DNA from: Thioalkalivibrio thiocyanodenitrificans ARhD 1 | GTDB taxonomy: Bacteria; Pseudomonadota; Gammaproteobacteria; Ectothiorhodospirales; Ectothiorhodospiraceae | Assembly: GCF_000378965.1 (NCBI RefSeq) | Contig: NZ_KB900536.1 | Coordinates: 2,162,052 to 2,226,051, forward strand | Direction: 5' to 3' | Length of the DNA: 64,000 nucleotides | Part shown: positions 44,418 through 53,523 of the stretch, piece after piece | Numbering within the stretch: position 1 is the first letter of the stretch | Layout: each line of letters begins with the position of its first letter | Made by a program: the position numbers and the translations under genes | Notes under the pieces: generated by a model | What the model was told of the DNA's origin: nothing | Database searches by the model: none | What the model saw: the letters and a program-made list of their open reading frames with translations, nothing else

Positions 44418-44563
44418 TAGCAGGCTGTTGAAAAACCCTCGGGCGGCGCCATGCTGCGTTGGAAAGCGGCTCAAAATGCTCATGTACTCCCGTGTACACT
44501 GCGCTTTTTCGCCACTTTCCGCCTTGCCTGGCATCCGCCGGAGACTTTTTCAACAGCCTGCTA
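44418..44563. mobile_element. 146-bp MITE with 18-bp terminal inverted repeats
   Basis: Perfect ends TAGCAGGCTGTTGAAAAA and complement at 44546-44563 bracket a non-coding centre containing ATGCTCATGTACTCCCGTG. No transposase gene with these ends is in the window. The type is widespread in proteobacteria. Confidence 0.85.
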
Positions 44564-44671
44564 GGGGCCTGACCGGGTGAAGGCGCTTCAATCGGTTCTT
44601 CGACGTTTCGAGTGGAATGCCTTCGTTGGCGACAGCCGGAACATGCACGTCCCGTTGTAGATGGATACACA

Positions 44672-44696
44672 CGTAGGAGCCCGGTCCTCCGGGCGA
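44672..44696 (+). repeat. REP-like GTAGGAGCCC element
   Basis: CGTAGGAGCCCGGTCCTCCG then GGCGA; same family as 1652-1678 and 32293-32372. Confidence 0.6.
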
Positions 44697-44803
44697 TGCG
44701 CCCCTGACCGGGGACAACCATGAATTCCCGGACGTCGTCAAATCCACTCGAAACGGCGAAGGGCGCTTCGGCGGCCGTAGCCGAGGGTAGAGGGATCTGC
44801 GGG

Positions 44804-45103
44804 TCAGAACCGGGACCAGCGGATCTCGATGATGTGCCCGCCGCTGACCCGGATGGTGTAGTTCAGGTCATTGTGCCGATAGAACCAGGTCTCCTGTTGC
44901 TGCCAGCGCTCGCAGCCGTACACGCCCCGCCGCACGCACACATCCTCCCGGCTGCGATACAGGGGTTCCCCCAGATGTTCCAGCAGCAGGTAGGCGGGGC
45001 TGCCCTCGCGGATCAGCACCCCGTCAAAACGCAGGCTGGAGGCCGCAGCCGTGCCGGCGGCGATCAGCAGAATGAGTACCGCGATGCGTGACATCCTGTT
45101 CAT
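44804..45103 (-). CDS. DUF2845-like secreted protein
   Basis: The 99-residue protein has a signal peptide (about residues 1-21, ending TAAAS), then SLRFDGVLIREGSP and a pair of cysteines in EDVCVRRGVYGCERW that could form a disulfide. It resembles the DUF2845 family of small periplasmic proteins. GGGAGAAGG precedes the ATG at 45103. Function unknown. Confidence 0.7.
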   Translation of the reverse strand: MNRMSRIAVLILLIAAGTAAASSLRFDGVLIREGSPAYLLLEHLGEPLYRSREDVCVRRGVYGCERWQQQETWFYRHNDLNYTIRVSGGHIIEIRWSRF

Positions 45104-45179
45104 GACCTTCTCCCTGGCCGGCATGAGGGGCCGGTGGATTCAGGTGTCGACTCAACCCGCATATTGCACCAAAACGGAT

Positions 45180-45509
45180 TCAACGACCCGATGCCGGCTC
45201 CGGAACTTCCGACTCGAAGGGGTTGAGCACGACAACCTGATCCAGGGTCTGACCATGCTGCAAATCTTCACTCAGCAGATAGCGGCATCCTGCCCGGCTT
45301 GCCGCCGCGACGATCAGTGCGTCCCACCATGAGAGATGATAACGGGCTTCCAGTGTCCAGGCCACCTCCAGGACCAGGCTGTCGGCAGACACTGGCCGCC
45401 AGGACATGAGGTCTCGGACATCCGAACGCGCTGACTCCACATCCATTCCCGGTGTCAATTTTCTGGTAACGACCTGGTAGTACTCCTGCAACACCTGATA
45501 GCTAAGGAA
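45180..45509 (-). pseudogene. PIN-domain (VapC-like) toxin, 5' end lost to a RAYT unit
   Basis: Homology starts at LSYQVLQEYYQVVTRKL and continues through the catalytic region YHLSWWDALIVAAA and RYLLSEDLQHGQ to the stop. The first roughly 40 residues with the initial Asp are missing. The frame breaks exactly where the 54-bp hairpin of the neighbouring RAYT unit begins (45509). A GTG at 45494 could still start a 104-residue fragment. No antitoxin gene remains beside it. Confidence 0.75.
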
Positions 45510-45562
45510 ATCAAGGGGTCAGAGTTGTTGAAGTTGGTTTCAACAACTCTGACCCCTTGATT
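45509..45562. repeat. 54-bp RAYT-associated hairpin (copy A)
   Basis: Perfect 24-bp arms (AATCAAGGGGTCAGAGTTGT plus TGAA) around the six-base loop GTTGGT, at the 3' side of the RAYT gene. Confidence 0.93.
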
Positions 45563-45569
45563 CGTTCTG

Positions 45570-46298
45570 TCATGTTTGGTGGGGACACGCCGGCTTGCGC
45601 TGGCGATACGCCTTGCTGCGCCGATCACCCCCATGGTTCAGTCGTGTCACCGGTCGGCGCAGTACCGCTTCGACCTCCTTCCGAAAGCGCTTGCCACCCA
45701 GAATCGTTCCGGCATGTGTCGCGTCCCGGATTTCCCGCAGGGTTCGAGATTCAAGGTGGCCGTCGAACAATGCCCTGTAGGCCGCCTCCCGCTCCGCAAT
45801 GGTCGGCCCCAATGCACGATAGATGGGATGCGGCGTAGTCAGGTTGTCTGCGAGGCCTCGGGCATTGCACCCGTAACTTGACCAGGAGTACTCACCGGGG
45901 TGCGCCACCATCCCGGCGCGCACCGGATTGAGTTCGATATAGCGGCTGCATACCAGCAGGTAGTTCTCGGAATCCACCACCACCGACTTATAGCGCCCTT
46001 CCCATAACGTACCCGTTCGACCGTGACGCGTATTCACATAGCGGACGTAGCGCCGGCCAACGGCCTGCATCATGCGCGCAGGCCCCTGCTCATCCTCGGG
46101 GGTCAGAAGCAAGTGCACGTGGTTGGTCATCAGCACGTAGGCATGAATGGCGCAGCCATGGCGCTTGGCAGCATCACGCAGGTCGTTCAGGTAACGCGGA
46201 TAATCGCAGCGCTCAAAGAAGACATCCCCACGATTATTGCCACGCTGGATGATATGTAACGGCTGACCCGGGATCACGATCCGTGGCATCCGTGCCAT
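45570..46298 (-). CDS. REP-associated tyrosine transposase (RAYT)
   Basis: The 242-residue Y1 transposase has IIQRGNNRGDVFF, the HUH motif TNHVHLLL and the tyrosine-bearing region YVRYVNTRHGRTGTLWEGRYKS. The family start MARMPRIVIPGQPLHIIQRG is present. It is intact and bounded by matching hairpin sequences at 45509-45562 and 46415-46441. The same hairpin occurs alone at 54089, as expected for a RAYT that moves or spreads its own REP. The unit lies between a truncated toxin gene and the pilE stop. Confidence 0.92.
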   Translation of the reverse strand: MARMPRIVIPGQPLHIIQRGNNRGDVFFERCDYPRYLNDLRDAAKRHGCAIHAYVLMTNHVHLLLTPEDEQGPARMMQAVGRRYVRYVNTRHGRTGTLWEGRYKSVVVDSENYLLVCSRYIELNPVRAGMVAHPGEYSWSSYGCNARGLADNLTTPHPIYRALGPTIAEREAAYRALFDGHLESRTLREIRDATHAGTILGGKRFRKEVEAVLRRPVTRLNHGGDRRSKAYRQRKPACPHQT

Positions 46299-46414
46299 GG
46301 ACGACTCCTTATCTCCTTAACTCAAAAAAAATGGGCCGGTGGGCAATCAGCTTTCCAATCGTCCGAACCCGATCCCAACGACGTCCGGTTACCAGCAAGT
46401 CAGCCGACTCGGGT

Positions 46415-46441
46415 GGATCAACGACTCTGACCCCTTGATCC
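46415..46441. repeat. Half hairpin at the right end of the RAYT unit
   Basis: GGATCAACGACTCTGACCCC then TTGATCC is one diverged arm of the 54-bp hairpin. It ends four bases before the pilE stop codon. Confidence 0.75.
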
Positions 46442-46444
46442 GGG

Positions 46445-46852
46445 TCAGCGCCAGCAATCGTTCTCCGCAGCCGTGCGCTGCCCGGCCTGGTCGAGCGACA
46501 GGGCGCCGCATCGATGGCCCGCCTGCGGGCCCGTGGGGGTGGCGGTCAGGGTGAACGTGGTGGCGGTCACGTTGCCCAGGGCGATGTTGTAGGCGGTGGT
46601 GGAGTTCGGGTTCCGCGGAGAGATGGAGAAGGGCAGGTTCGCGGTGGTGATGCCGGCATAGGAATTGTTCAGTGAATAGCGCCGCTCCACCCACTGGGCC
46701 AGTTCCATCAGGTCCCCCTGCACGGTGGCCACCCGACTGTCCTGGATGTGGCGCGTGTAAGCGCCGTAGGCGATCGTCCCCAGGATGGCGACGATCACCA
46801 CGACGATCATCACCTCGATCAGTGTAAAACCCCTGTTCCTGTCCATTTGCAT
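46445..46852 (-). CDS. pilE: Type IV pilin, PilE-like
   Basis: The 135-residue protein has the class III signal and N-terminal helix RGFTLIEVMIVVVIVAILG with Glu5. A globular domain ends in a disulfide pair (Cys near 118 and 132: HRCGALSLD, NDCWR). The cleavage peptide is only eight residues (or six from the second ATG at 46846). It is the last gene of the minor-pilin operon. AAGGA precedes the ATG. Confidence 0.9.
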   Translation of the reverse strand: MQMDRNRGFTLIEVMIVVVIVAILGTIAYGAYTRHIQDSRVATVQGDLMELAQWVERRYSLNNSYAGITTANLPFSISPRNPNSTTAYNIALGNVTATTFTLTATPTGPQAGHRCGALSLDQAGQRTAAENDCWR

Positions 46853-46923
46853 GGTTTCCTTTCGTTCCAGGCGACTTGCCTCTTCAAGACCGGTTGACGC
46901 ACGGGCCGGGCATCATGCCGCCG

Positions 46924-49900
46924 TCACGAGCCCGCCGGGGTGATGTCGATCCACGAACGCCGGCCCGGGCGGAAGTTGGGGCCCAGGGCGGGGCTCAGGT
47001 CCTCCGAGGCGTCCACCACGTCGGCGGGCGTGCCGTCCTCGCTCACCCGGTCGATATCCAGCAGGTGCTGATCGGGCACCAGGCCGGGGGCGTAACCCCG
47101 ATACTGATGGTATTGCTCCAGTTCCGGGCTTTCCGCGAACAGCTCATGCAGTTCCAGCATGATCTGCTCGATGGCGTCCTCATCCATGATCTCCATGGCC
47201 TGATGCAACCGTTCCAGAAGAGCGCCGTACTCCGCGATCAGTGTCGCGGCGTTGTCGAAGTCGATCAGCGCCGAATACTGGCCGAAGTTGATGCCCGCGG
47301 TCTCGTTGCGCAGCACGGCGCCGTAGTATGACACTCCGTAGCACGAGGGCGGGTGGCCCTGCTGCTGGAGGTCGTACATGTCACCCCAGTGCCAGAAGAT
47401 GCTGGATTCGTAGAGAAGGCCGCTATTGTTCTCCGCGGTCGCCCGGATGATGTCTTTCTTGTTTGCATGCCGCGCGAAGCCCTTCGCAAAGATGCCGCCG
47501 AATCCCAGACTCGCCCGTGCGTTGAGCCCCACCGGCAGTTCTTCGTCCTGCAGTTCATAGGCGGCGGTGCCATCAGGGTTGACCGCGAGCAGCTGCATGG
47601 TGAGCGCGCCGTTGCGCCAGCGGTAGCCGTGACCCTCGTTGTTCTCGGTGACATGCGGGTCAACCGAGTACAGATCCTCCAGCCCGGGGTCCTTGGGCGT
47701 GCCATCGTAACGATGGGTGTTGTTCACGCAGCCCGGCAGCGTGCCGTGCAGCACCCCGTCCCGGCCGACACGGTCGGTGATGGTGATGCGCAGCGTCGGG
47801 TTGTCGCAACCGGTGTCGTTGAGAATCCCGTTGAGCGTGAACACCAGGGACCCGCCGTTCTCGTCACGGAGATCACCGGGCGCCGTGCCATTACGCAGCT
47901 GCGGGGTGATCATCTGCTGGTAGTCATAGGTATTCCAGGTGCGGCAGCCGATCTGGAGCTCGGTGCCCTTGGACAGGTCCGCGTTGGTGAGGGTGACGAT
48001 GAACGGGGCATTCATGTCCAGCCCGTTCACTTGGGTCACCTTGTTGAGTTCACGCTGCACGGTGTACGGACTGGTGCCGATCAACAGGCTGGTCTTGCCC
48101 TCCCGCGGCTCCATGTCGAAGAAGTCCACGTACTGGACATCGTGCACCTTGTCGTAGGCATGGTGATGGGCATCGGTGCGGTTGCCGATGCCGTCCGCGT
48201 CCAGGAAACGGTTCATGTCATCGGGGTCGGGATAGTCGCCGCCCGGGACGATCATGTCGCCCAGCGGGCTGTCCGTATGCACGTCCACGTCTCCGGAGAA
48301 GGTACCGCCGCCCTGCGGCGGCAGCAGCAGGCCGTTGATGTAGAGGGCGTCCGTGCCCACGCCCAGCCGGGCGATGGCCGGCTGGGCGATGTTGCCCGGG
48401 CCCAGGTTCTGGCCGATGGGATGCTCCCCGTCCGGCAGGGCGTCGTCGTCGTCCAGCACGCCGTTGTGGTCGAAATCGAACAGCGCGCGGCCCGAGGTGC
48501 CGCCGGTCTCCATGTTGAGCTGCATCATCCAGCTCTCGCCGTTGACGTCGGCAATCGGATTGGTGGTGATGAACTGCAATCGCGCGGAACGGATCTGCGG
48601 ACGACCCACCAGCCGCTCGCCCTCCTTGGGCAGATCCACACGCCAGCCGAGATCCGTCGACCAGTCCGGCTCGTTGCCGCTGGCGTCGATGCGCACGATC
48701 CGCTCGTTGGTACCCCCGTCCCCGGTCTGCCAGGTATGGGTGCGCTCGGCGAGCGTCTGGGTCAGCAGTTGATTCCCCGGCACGCAGGCCGTCGTGGCCG
48801 AGCGGCACTCGCTTTCCTCATCGTCGTCGAAGCGGTCCCAGATGCCGTAGATGCTCTGGGTATCCCTGTTGCCGATATCCATGGCACTCAGGAGGCTGCC
48901 GGTGCCCACGTACACAATGAGTCCGCCGACCGCATGGCGGGTCGCGTCCGGTTCCACCGTGATGGGCTTGTCGATGCCGGCCGCAAACAGCCTGGCCCGG
49001 GAGTTGTCGTTGAAGCCGAATCGCCACAGATTGCCTTTGAGGTCCCCGGCATAGGCGTAGTCGGCCCGGGCGTTACCGTTGTAGTCCACCAGCGCCGGCG
49101 GCGACAGCCCGCCCGTGTTGCTCAGTCCGACGGACATCACGCGGATGGACCCGCCTCCACCCACGGGGTGCATGATCAGCTTGGCATCCCCGCCCTCGCG
49201 GCGATATCCGTTGCCGGTGACCATGTACCAGTTGCCGTCCGGCAGCCGGGCGAAGGTGGGCCGGCCGTGGATATGACCGACGTCGTTCCCCAGTTGCTCA
49301 TGATCGGGGCCCACCTCGATGAGCACGCGCGGGTTGTTCCTGTTGGTCACGTCCAGGACGAAGTAACCCTTGCCGCCGGCGCCGAGGCCCCCGGCCACCA
49401 GGTGCCGGCCGTCGGGGAGCGTGATGCCCCGAAGCTCGCCGTTGACAAAGTAGGTGTGCTCGTAAGGGGTTGCGGTCAGGGCACGCAGCTTGCCCAGGAC
49501 CATCGACGGCACGTACGCGAACACCTCCTCACCGTCAACCCTGTCGAAGGCATGCAGCTTGCCGTCGTTGGCGCCCACCAGCACCATATCGTTGATGAAC
49601 ACGGGCCGGGAATGGATGATGTCGCCAAGGACGCTGTAGCGCAGGCGCAGCGTACCGCCCGGCTGGTCACGCTCGTTGCTGCGATCGCCGCGCACGAAAT
49701 TCAGGATCGGGCTGGCATAGCTGCCGGTCGGCCCTGAGCCGTTGTCATAGGTGTCCGAATCCACCGCGGCCCGCTGATCGTCGCTGAGCTGATCCCAGAG
49801 GAAGGGGACCGTCGTGCCCTCGCGGGTGGTGATGATGTTGCGGTTCTGCGGCCAGCTGCCCTGCTGCCAGTAAGTGGCGTTGATACCCTCGCGCAAGGCG

Positions 49901-50220
49901 AAGGTCGCCCGGGCACTCCAGTTGTTGTGGCCGTTGGTCGGCGGATTCGCGCCCACGTCCACATCCGTGCTGCGGACGCCCTGCTCGGTGATGGTGTACT
50001 GGATGATGTCGCCCTGCCAGGCGCCGTTCTCGAACCAGGGCCGGTAGGCATAGGTGGGCCCGCGCGTGAGATCCTCGTTCTCGAGCACGTAGGGCGCCAG
50101 CGTCTTTGCGGGATGGGTCGAGGGATCCACGACGGCCTCCGCCATGGCGGTGCCGCCCAACAGCATTCCCGCCAGGAGCGCGGCACACCGCGACAGACAG
50201 GGCAGACTTGATTCCTTCAT
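46924..50220 (-). CDS. pilY1: Type IV pilus assembly/adhesion protein PilY1
   Basis: The 1098-residue protein has a signal peptide (about residues 1-28, ending TAMAE). The C-terminal PilY1 propeller shows GANDGKLHAFD and YVPSMVLG. YNGNARADYAYAGDLKGNLW is the calcium-binding loop region that controls pilus retraction in Pseudomonas. A second acidic EF-like loop (DFDHNGVLDDDDALPDG) follows. It lacks a clear N-terminal von Willebrand domain. The start at 50220 is preferred because GGAGGA is properly spaced; 50226 is the alternative. Confidence 0.92.
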   Translation of the reverse strand: MKESSLPCLSRCAALLAGMLLGGTAMAEAVVDPSTHPAKTLAPYVLENEDLTRGPTYAYRPWFENGAWQGDIIQYTITEQGVRSTDVDVGANPPTNGHNNWSARATFALREGINATYWQQGSWPQNRNIITTREGTTVPFLWDQLSDDQRAAVDSDTYDNGSGPTGSYASPILNFVRGDRSNERDQPGGTLRLRYSVLGDIIHSRPVFINDMVLVGANDGKLHAFDRVDGEEVFAYVPSMVLGKLRALTATPYEHTYFVNGELRGITLPDGRHLVAGGLGAGGKGYFVLDVTNRNNPRVLIEVGPDHEQLGNDVGHIHGRPTFARLPDGNWYMVTGNGYRREGGDAKLIMHPVGGGGSIRVMSVGLSNTGGLSPPALVDYNGNARADYAYAGDLKGNLWRFGFNDNSRARLFAAGIDKPITVEPDATRHAVGGLIVYVGTGSLLSAMDIGNRDTQSIYGIWDRFDDDEESECRSATTACVPGNQLLTQTLAERTHTWQTGDGGTNERIVRIDASGNEPDWSTDLGWRVDLPKEGERLVGRPQIRSARLQFITTNPIADVNGESWMMQLNMETGGTSGRALFDFDHNGVLDDDDALPDGEHPIGQNLGPGNIAQPAIARLGVGTDALYINGLLLPPQGGGTFSGDVDVHTDSPLGDMIVPGGDYPDPDDMNRFLDADGIGNRTDAHHHAYDKVHDVQYVDFFDMEPREGKTSLLIGTSPYTVQRELNKVTQVNGLDMNAPFIVTLTNADLSKGTELQIGCRTWNTYDYQQMITPQLRNGTAPGDLRDENGGSLVFTLNGILNDTGCDNPTLRITITDRVGRDGVLHGTLPGCVNNTHRYDGTPKDPGLEDLYSVDPHVTENNEGHGYRWRNGALTMQLLAVNPDGTAAYELQDEELPVGLNARASLGFGGIFAKGFARHANKKDIIRATAENNSGLLYESSIFWHWGDMYDLQQQGHPPSCYGVSYYGAVLRNETAGINFGQYSALIDFDNAATLIAEYGALLERLHQAMEIMDEDAIEQIMLELHELFAESPELEQYHQYRGYAPGLVPDQHLLDIDRVSEDGTPADVVDASEDLSPALGPNFRPGRRSWIDITPAGS

Positions 50221-50248
50221 GACCATTCTCCTCCAGGGCCGCCGCGCT

Positions 50249-50803
50249 TCACGGCGCCTCGAGCGTGACGTACACAGACTGGACGGTGCGCAATGCACCG
50301 CGGTCACCGTCGCCGCGCGCGGTGACCCTGAACACATGTACATGGCTGCCGGCGGCACCGCCCGGCAGTACCGCGGTCTCACCCGGCACCTCGTACTGGC
50401 CCAGGTACTCGATCACGAACTGGCCGGAGATCTCGTCCTTGCCCGCCTCGTCGACAAGGATCGTCAGGAGCTCGGCACCGGAGGGCCAGGTAAGGTCTTC
50501 CACGGGAAAGGGATCATCCCCCCCGTCCAGAGTCAGATCGTAGTAGTTGACCACCTTCTGTCCCAGCACCAGGGCCTCCACATCCAGCTCCCCTTCCCGC
50601 AGCACGACCTCGGCGCCCGACAGCGTCGTGGCCTGGGTCTGGTAACTGGTGGACATGAGCCCCTGCATGACGGACGAGTTCATGGCGGTGATGCCTATGA
50701 GCGTCATCACGAGCAGTAGCACCAGGCTGACCACCAGCGCCGTGCCTCGCTGTGCGCATGGCCTGCCGTGGTACGAATCCATGGGCATGGGCGTCGGCCT
50801 CAT
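50249..50803 (-). CDS. pilX: Minor pilin PilX
   Basis: The 184-residue protein has the PilX N-terminal helix QRGTALVVSLVLLLVMTLIG without Glu5, then MNSSVMQGLMSTSYQTQ typical of the family. Leader is about 18 residues. It lies between pilW and pilY1; its start codon shares a base with the pilW stop. It joins the priming complex at the pilus tip. Confidence 0.9.
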   Translation of the reverse strand: MRPTPMPMDSYHGRPCAQRGTALVVSLVLLLVMTLIGITAMNSSVMQGLMSTSYQTQATTLSGAEVVLREGELDVEALVLGQKVVNYYDLTLDGGDDPFPVEDLTWPSGAELLTILVDEAGKDEISGQFVIEYLGQYEVPGETAVLPGGAAGSHVHVFRVTARGDGDRGALRTVQSVYVTLEAP

Positions 50804-51762
50804 CAGTTGGTCCAGTTCCGCAGCATCACGGTTGCGACATAGAGCTGGCGCCGGAAGTCATCCGGCGCAGCCGGATAGTCGATGTCGCCCATGACATAGG
50901 TGGTGGTGTTGTTCAGACCCGGTTCGGGACATTCCGAGCGCATCAGCAGCCAGACACGCACGGCGGACACATCCGCCCAGTCGTCGTTGAGCGTGACGGT
51001 GTTTGCGTCCACATACTGGGCGCCGCCGGCCACCAGATAACGGACCTGCAGGTGCTCCACGCCGGGCACCAGTTCCTCATTCATCGGTACGCCGGTAGGC
51101 CCGACCCGAACACGGCGCAGCACCGGCACGGCACCCCCGGTGCGGGGACAGGTCACGCCCGTTGTGGTGTTGCCCACATAGTAGGCATTCGCCAGCAGCT
51201 CTCGGACCACGGGTTCATCGGCAGCGAACTGCACGATCTCGTTGTCGCCGATATTCGCATTGTTTCCACGCATGATGCGGCCGCTGAACAGGCTCGAACG
51301 CAAATAGATACGGTTCGCGTCGAGGGCAGTCTCGTCGGCCGGGTCGAACGCCGAGTGACGCATGGCCAGGATATCGCCACGCAGATAGCTGCCGGCACAG
51401 CCGTAACCTGTGGCGGCATTGTTCACCCCGAACACCCGCCGCTCCACCATACGCACCCACTCATCATTGTTGGTACAGGTACCGTCAGGGGCCACGCGCC
51501 CGGGGAAACCGGTGATCTGGGTGGCATCCGCGTTGCCGCCCCAGTAACCGGCCCGGCGCAGATCCTGTGTGATCAGGTCCATGGCGTACCGGCCATTCTC
51601 CTGCATGCGGGCGAGGTCCTCCTGGGCATGCGCGCTCTGCCGGCCACTCAGGTAGATCTGGAACACGCCGGCGAGCAGGACAAGCCCGATGAGCAGGGCC
51701 ACCATCAGCTCCACCAGAGACAGACCCTGCTGGCGGCGGGCACGGTCCATGGGCACGGGCAT
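50803..51762 (-). CDS. pilW: Minor pilin PilW
   Basis: The 319-residue protein has the prepilin motif QQGLSLVELMVALLIGLVLL with Glu5, followed by IYLSGRQSAHAQEDLARMQ and DLRRAGYWGG, both PilW hallmarks. The start at 51762 lies three bases after the pilV stop. It is part of the tip priming complex. Confidence 0.9.
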   Translation of the reverse strand: MPVPMDRARRQQGLSLVELMVALLIGLVLLAGVFQIYLSGRQSAHAQEDLARMQENGRYAMDLITQDLRRAGYWGGNADATQITGFPGRVAPDGTCTNNDEWVRMVERRVFGVNNAATGYGCAGSYLRGDILAMRHSAFDPADETALDANRIYLRSSLFSGRIMRGNNANIGDNEIVQFAADEPVVRELLANAYYVGNTTTGVTCPRTGGAVPVLRRVRVGPTGVPMNEELVPGVEHLQVRYLVAGGAQYVDANTVTLNDDWADVSAVRVWLLMRSECPEPGLNNTTTYVMGDIDYPAAPDDFRRQLYVATVMLRNWTN

Positions 51763-51764
51763 GC

Positions 51765-52250
51765 TCACAGGCGCACCCTCAGCTGATAGATCCATTCGGT
51801 CTCTCCCTGTTCCTCCGCCTGGGAGTCGGTCCATTCCACCGTCACCACGTAGTCACCGCCGGCCTCCTGGATCACCCGACCCAGCCCGGAGGGCAGATAG
51901 CAGGCGACGGCATTCAGCCAGTTATCCCGATCCGAGGTCCCCAGGGAGACGTCCTGGTCAAGGCTGTCACAGCCGAAGCCGGCCATGCTGCCGTCGTAGA
52001 GATAATTGCCCAGGCCGGCATCCAGCCGGTCCGCCGCGCGGATGCGGTCCGCCATGTCGTAGGCCATCAGGGTCGCCTGGGAACTCAGGTACGCATTGTG
52101 GCTGCTCTTCAGGCCCGCCACCTGCAGGGCGGCAAGGCCCAACAGCCCGATGGACAGCACCAGCAGGGCGATGAGGACTTCGAGGAGGGTGAATCCCCGT
52201 TGCCCCCGGCAAGCGCCGCAAACCGAATGAACGGGAGGGGACATCATCAT
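51765..52250 (-). CDS. pilV: Minor pilin PilV
   Basis: The 161-residue protein has the leader MMMSPPVHSVCGACRGQRG and helix FTLLEVLIALLVLSIGLLG, then AALQVAGLKSSHNAYL, a PilV signature. Three consecutive ATG codons open the frame, the first overlapping the stop of the upstream fimT-like gene. Internal starts cannot be excluded. Confidence 0.9.
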   Translation of the reverse strand: MMMSPPVHSVCGACRGQRGFTLLEVLIALLVLSIGLLGLAALQVAGLKSSHNAYLSSQATLMAYDMADRIRAADRLDAGLGNYLYDGSMAGFGCDSLDQDVSLGTSDRDNWLNAVACYLPSGLGRVIQEAGGDYVVTVEWTDSQAEEQGETEWIYQLRVRL

Positions 52251-52723
52251 GGGCAGTTCATCCGGTTGACATTGACCCGCCCGGTGACGCCGACGGTCAG
52301 TGCCCTGGCGCGGTTGATCGTGATCGGACCGCAACCCAGCGGGTAGATCTCCATGGCGACCTGGGCCCCGGCCAGTGCGCCCCGGGCGTTGAACGCCACC
52401 TGGGTGGCGCCGGTATCCACGACCATGCGATTCATCGCCGGGTAGACCCGAATGCGGTCATCGCCGGCACAGGCCGCCCCCTGGTGGACACACCACCCGT
52501 CGGCGAAATCCCCGCCCTCGGCCCGGACCGTCACCGTGACGCCGCGCTTGACCGCCTCGCTGCGCGCCAGGTTCAGAGCCGCGACGAGTTCGTTGGTCTG
52601 GCTGGTCGTGCGGCTGTTCTGCACCAGCGTCACCATGCCGGGCACGGCAATGGTCACGAGGATGGCCGCCACGGCCAGCGTGACCATCAACTCAATGAGG
52701 GTGAATCCGGCGGATCGGTTCAT
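52247..52723 (-). CDS. fimT: FimT/GspH-type pseudopilin (second in operon)
   Basis: The 158-residue protein has the prepilin start SAGFTLIELMVTLAVAAILV with Glu5, then NELVAALNLARSEAVKRGVT, the FimT family core. FimT is a minor pilin that binds DNA in some competent species. It overlaps pilV by four bases. The ribosome site is weak. Confidence 0.88.
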   Translation of the reverse strand: MNRSAGFTLIELMVTLAVAAILVTIAVPGMVTLVQNSRTTSQTNELVAALNLARSEAVKRGVTVTVRAEGGDFADGWCVHQGAACAGDDRIRVYPAMNRMVVDTGATQVAFNARGALAGAQVAMEIYPLGCGPITINRARALTVGVTGRVNVNRMNCP

Positions 52724-52837
52724 GGCAGCAAGTGTAGACAGCGGTTTACGGGCATGTCTCCCCGGATTCGATAAACGGGCGGGTTTCGGACGATGACCGG
52801 GGGGCGGATGTCCAAACACCCGATATCCGGACGGGAA

Positions 52838-53356
52838 TCAGCAGCCTGCGGTTTCCACCCGGGGCCGCCCCGTGCTGCTGATGATCACCCTGCGGGCCCG
52901 TTCCCCGCCACAGATTTCCACCGTGCCCATCTGCAGTGCCCCGCTCAGCCGGCGGGTTTCGCCCGTGCCCAGATAGGAGATGTAGCCGGGCACACCCTGG
53001 TTACCGATGACCGTCAGCGAAGGATGGCCGGAGAAGACGCGGATGACCTCTCCCGCGCCATCCACCAGTGAGCCCCCCGGGGCGGGCCCCTCCCGGACCA
53101 GCCAGCCGCCGGAGAAGTCGTCCGGCGAACTGCAGGTCTGTCCGTCGGTACTGGCGCAGAGCGTCACCCGGGTACCGCGCCTGACAGCCTCGGAGCGGGT
53201 CAGGTGCAGCGCGGTGACGAAGCGGTTGGTGGTGGTGATCACCCGCTGCTCCGCGACGAGCCCGGTCAGCCCCGGCACGGCGACGGTGACCAGAATGGCG
53301 GCCACGGCCAGCGTGACCATGAGATCAATCAGGGTAAAGCCATGCTCCCTTGGCAT
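52838..53356 (-). CDS. fimT: FimT/GspH-type pseudopilin (first in operon)
   Basis: The 172-residue protein is closely similar to the next gene in its first 30 residues (GFTLIDLMVTLAVAAILVTV). The conserved Glu5 is Asp5 here, a rare change that can affect pilin alignment during assembly. The rest has RFVTALHLTRSEAVRRGTRV and four cysteines. It opens the minor-pilin operon and probably arose by tandem duplication. Confidence 0.88.
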   Translation of the reverse strand: MPREHGFTLIDLMVTLAVAAILVTVAVPGLTGLVAEQRVITTTNRFVTALHLTRSEAVRRGTRVTLCASTDGQTCSSPDDFSGGWLVREGPAPGGSLVDGAGEVIRVFSGHPSLTVIGNQGVPGYISYLGTGETRRLSGALQMGTVEICGGERARRVIISSTGRPRVETAGC

Positions 53357-53395
53357 GATGCGCTCCTCGTCCGTGAGGGGGGATTAGAATAAAGG

Positions 53396-53430
53396 ATGAA
53401 GGATGAAGGATGAAGGATGAAGGATAAAGG
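53396..53430. repeat. Simple GAAGGAT repeat
   Basis: Four to five tandem GATGAAG words follow the operon's 5' end, the same words that flank the IS at 25.9 and 27.2 kb. Confidence 0.85.
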
Positions 53431-53523
53431 GTGAGCCGGGGGCTCCGCAGGTCGGGAGGCCCACCTTCTCATGGAGGCGGTGTCACGCGGGGGCCTCCCG
53501 ATCGCCGACTGCCGGCCGGGGAA

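Larger units (their letters stand above)
44348..44803. other. Repeat-filled interval after lutC
   Basis: The 456 bases hold the MITE at 44418-44563, a duplicated 16-bp piece of the lutC end, a REP-like element at 44672-44696, and a distant inverted pair around CGTTTCGAGTGGA (near 44607) and TCCACTCGAAACG (near 44743). No gene is supported. Confidence 0.7.

Noticed and set aside
47353-49737. Long plus-strand frame opposite pilY1
   Set aside because: Antisense of a complete PilY1 with conserved motifs; no ribosome site or homology.
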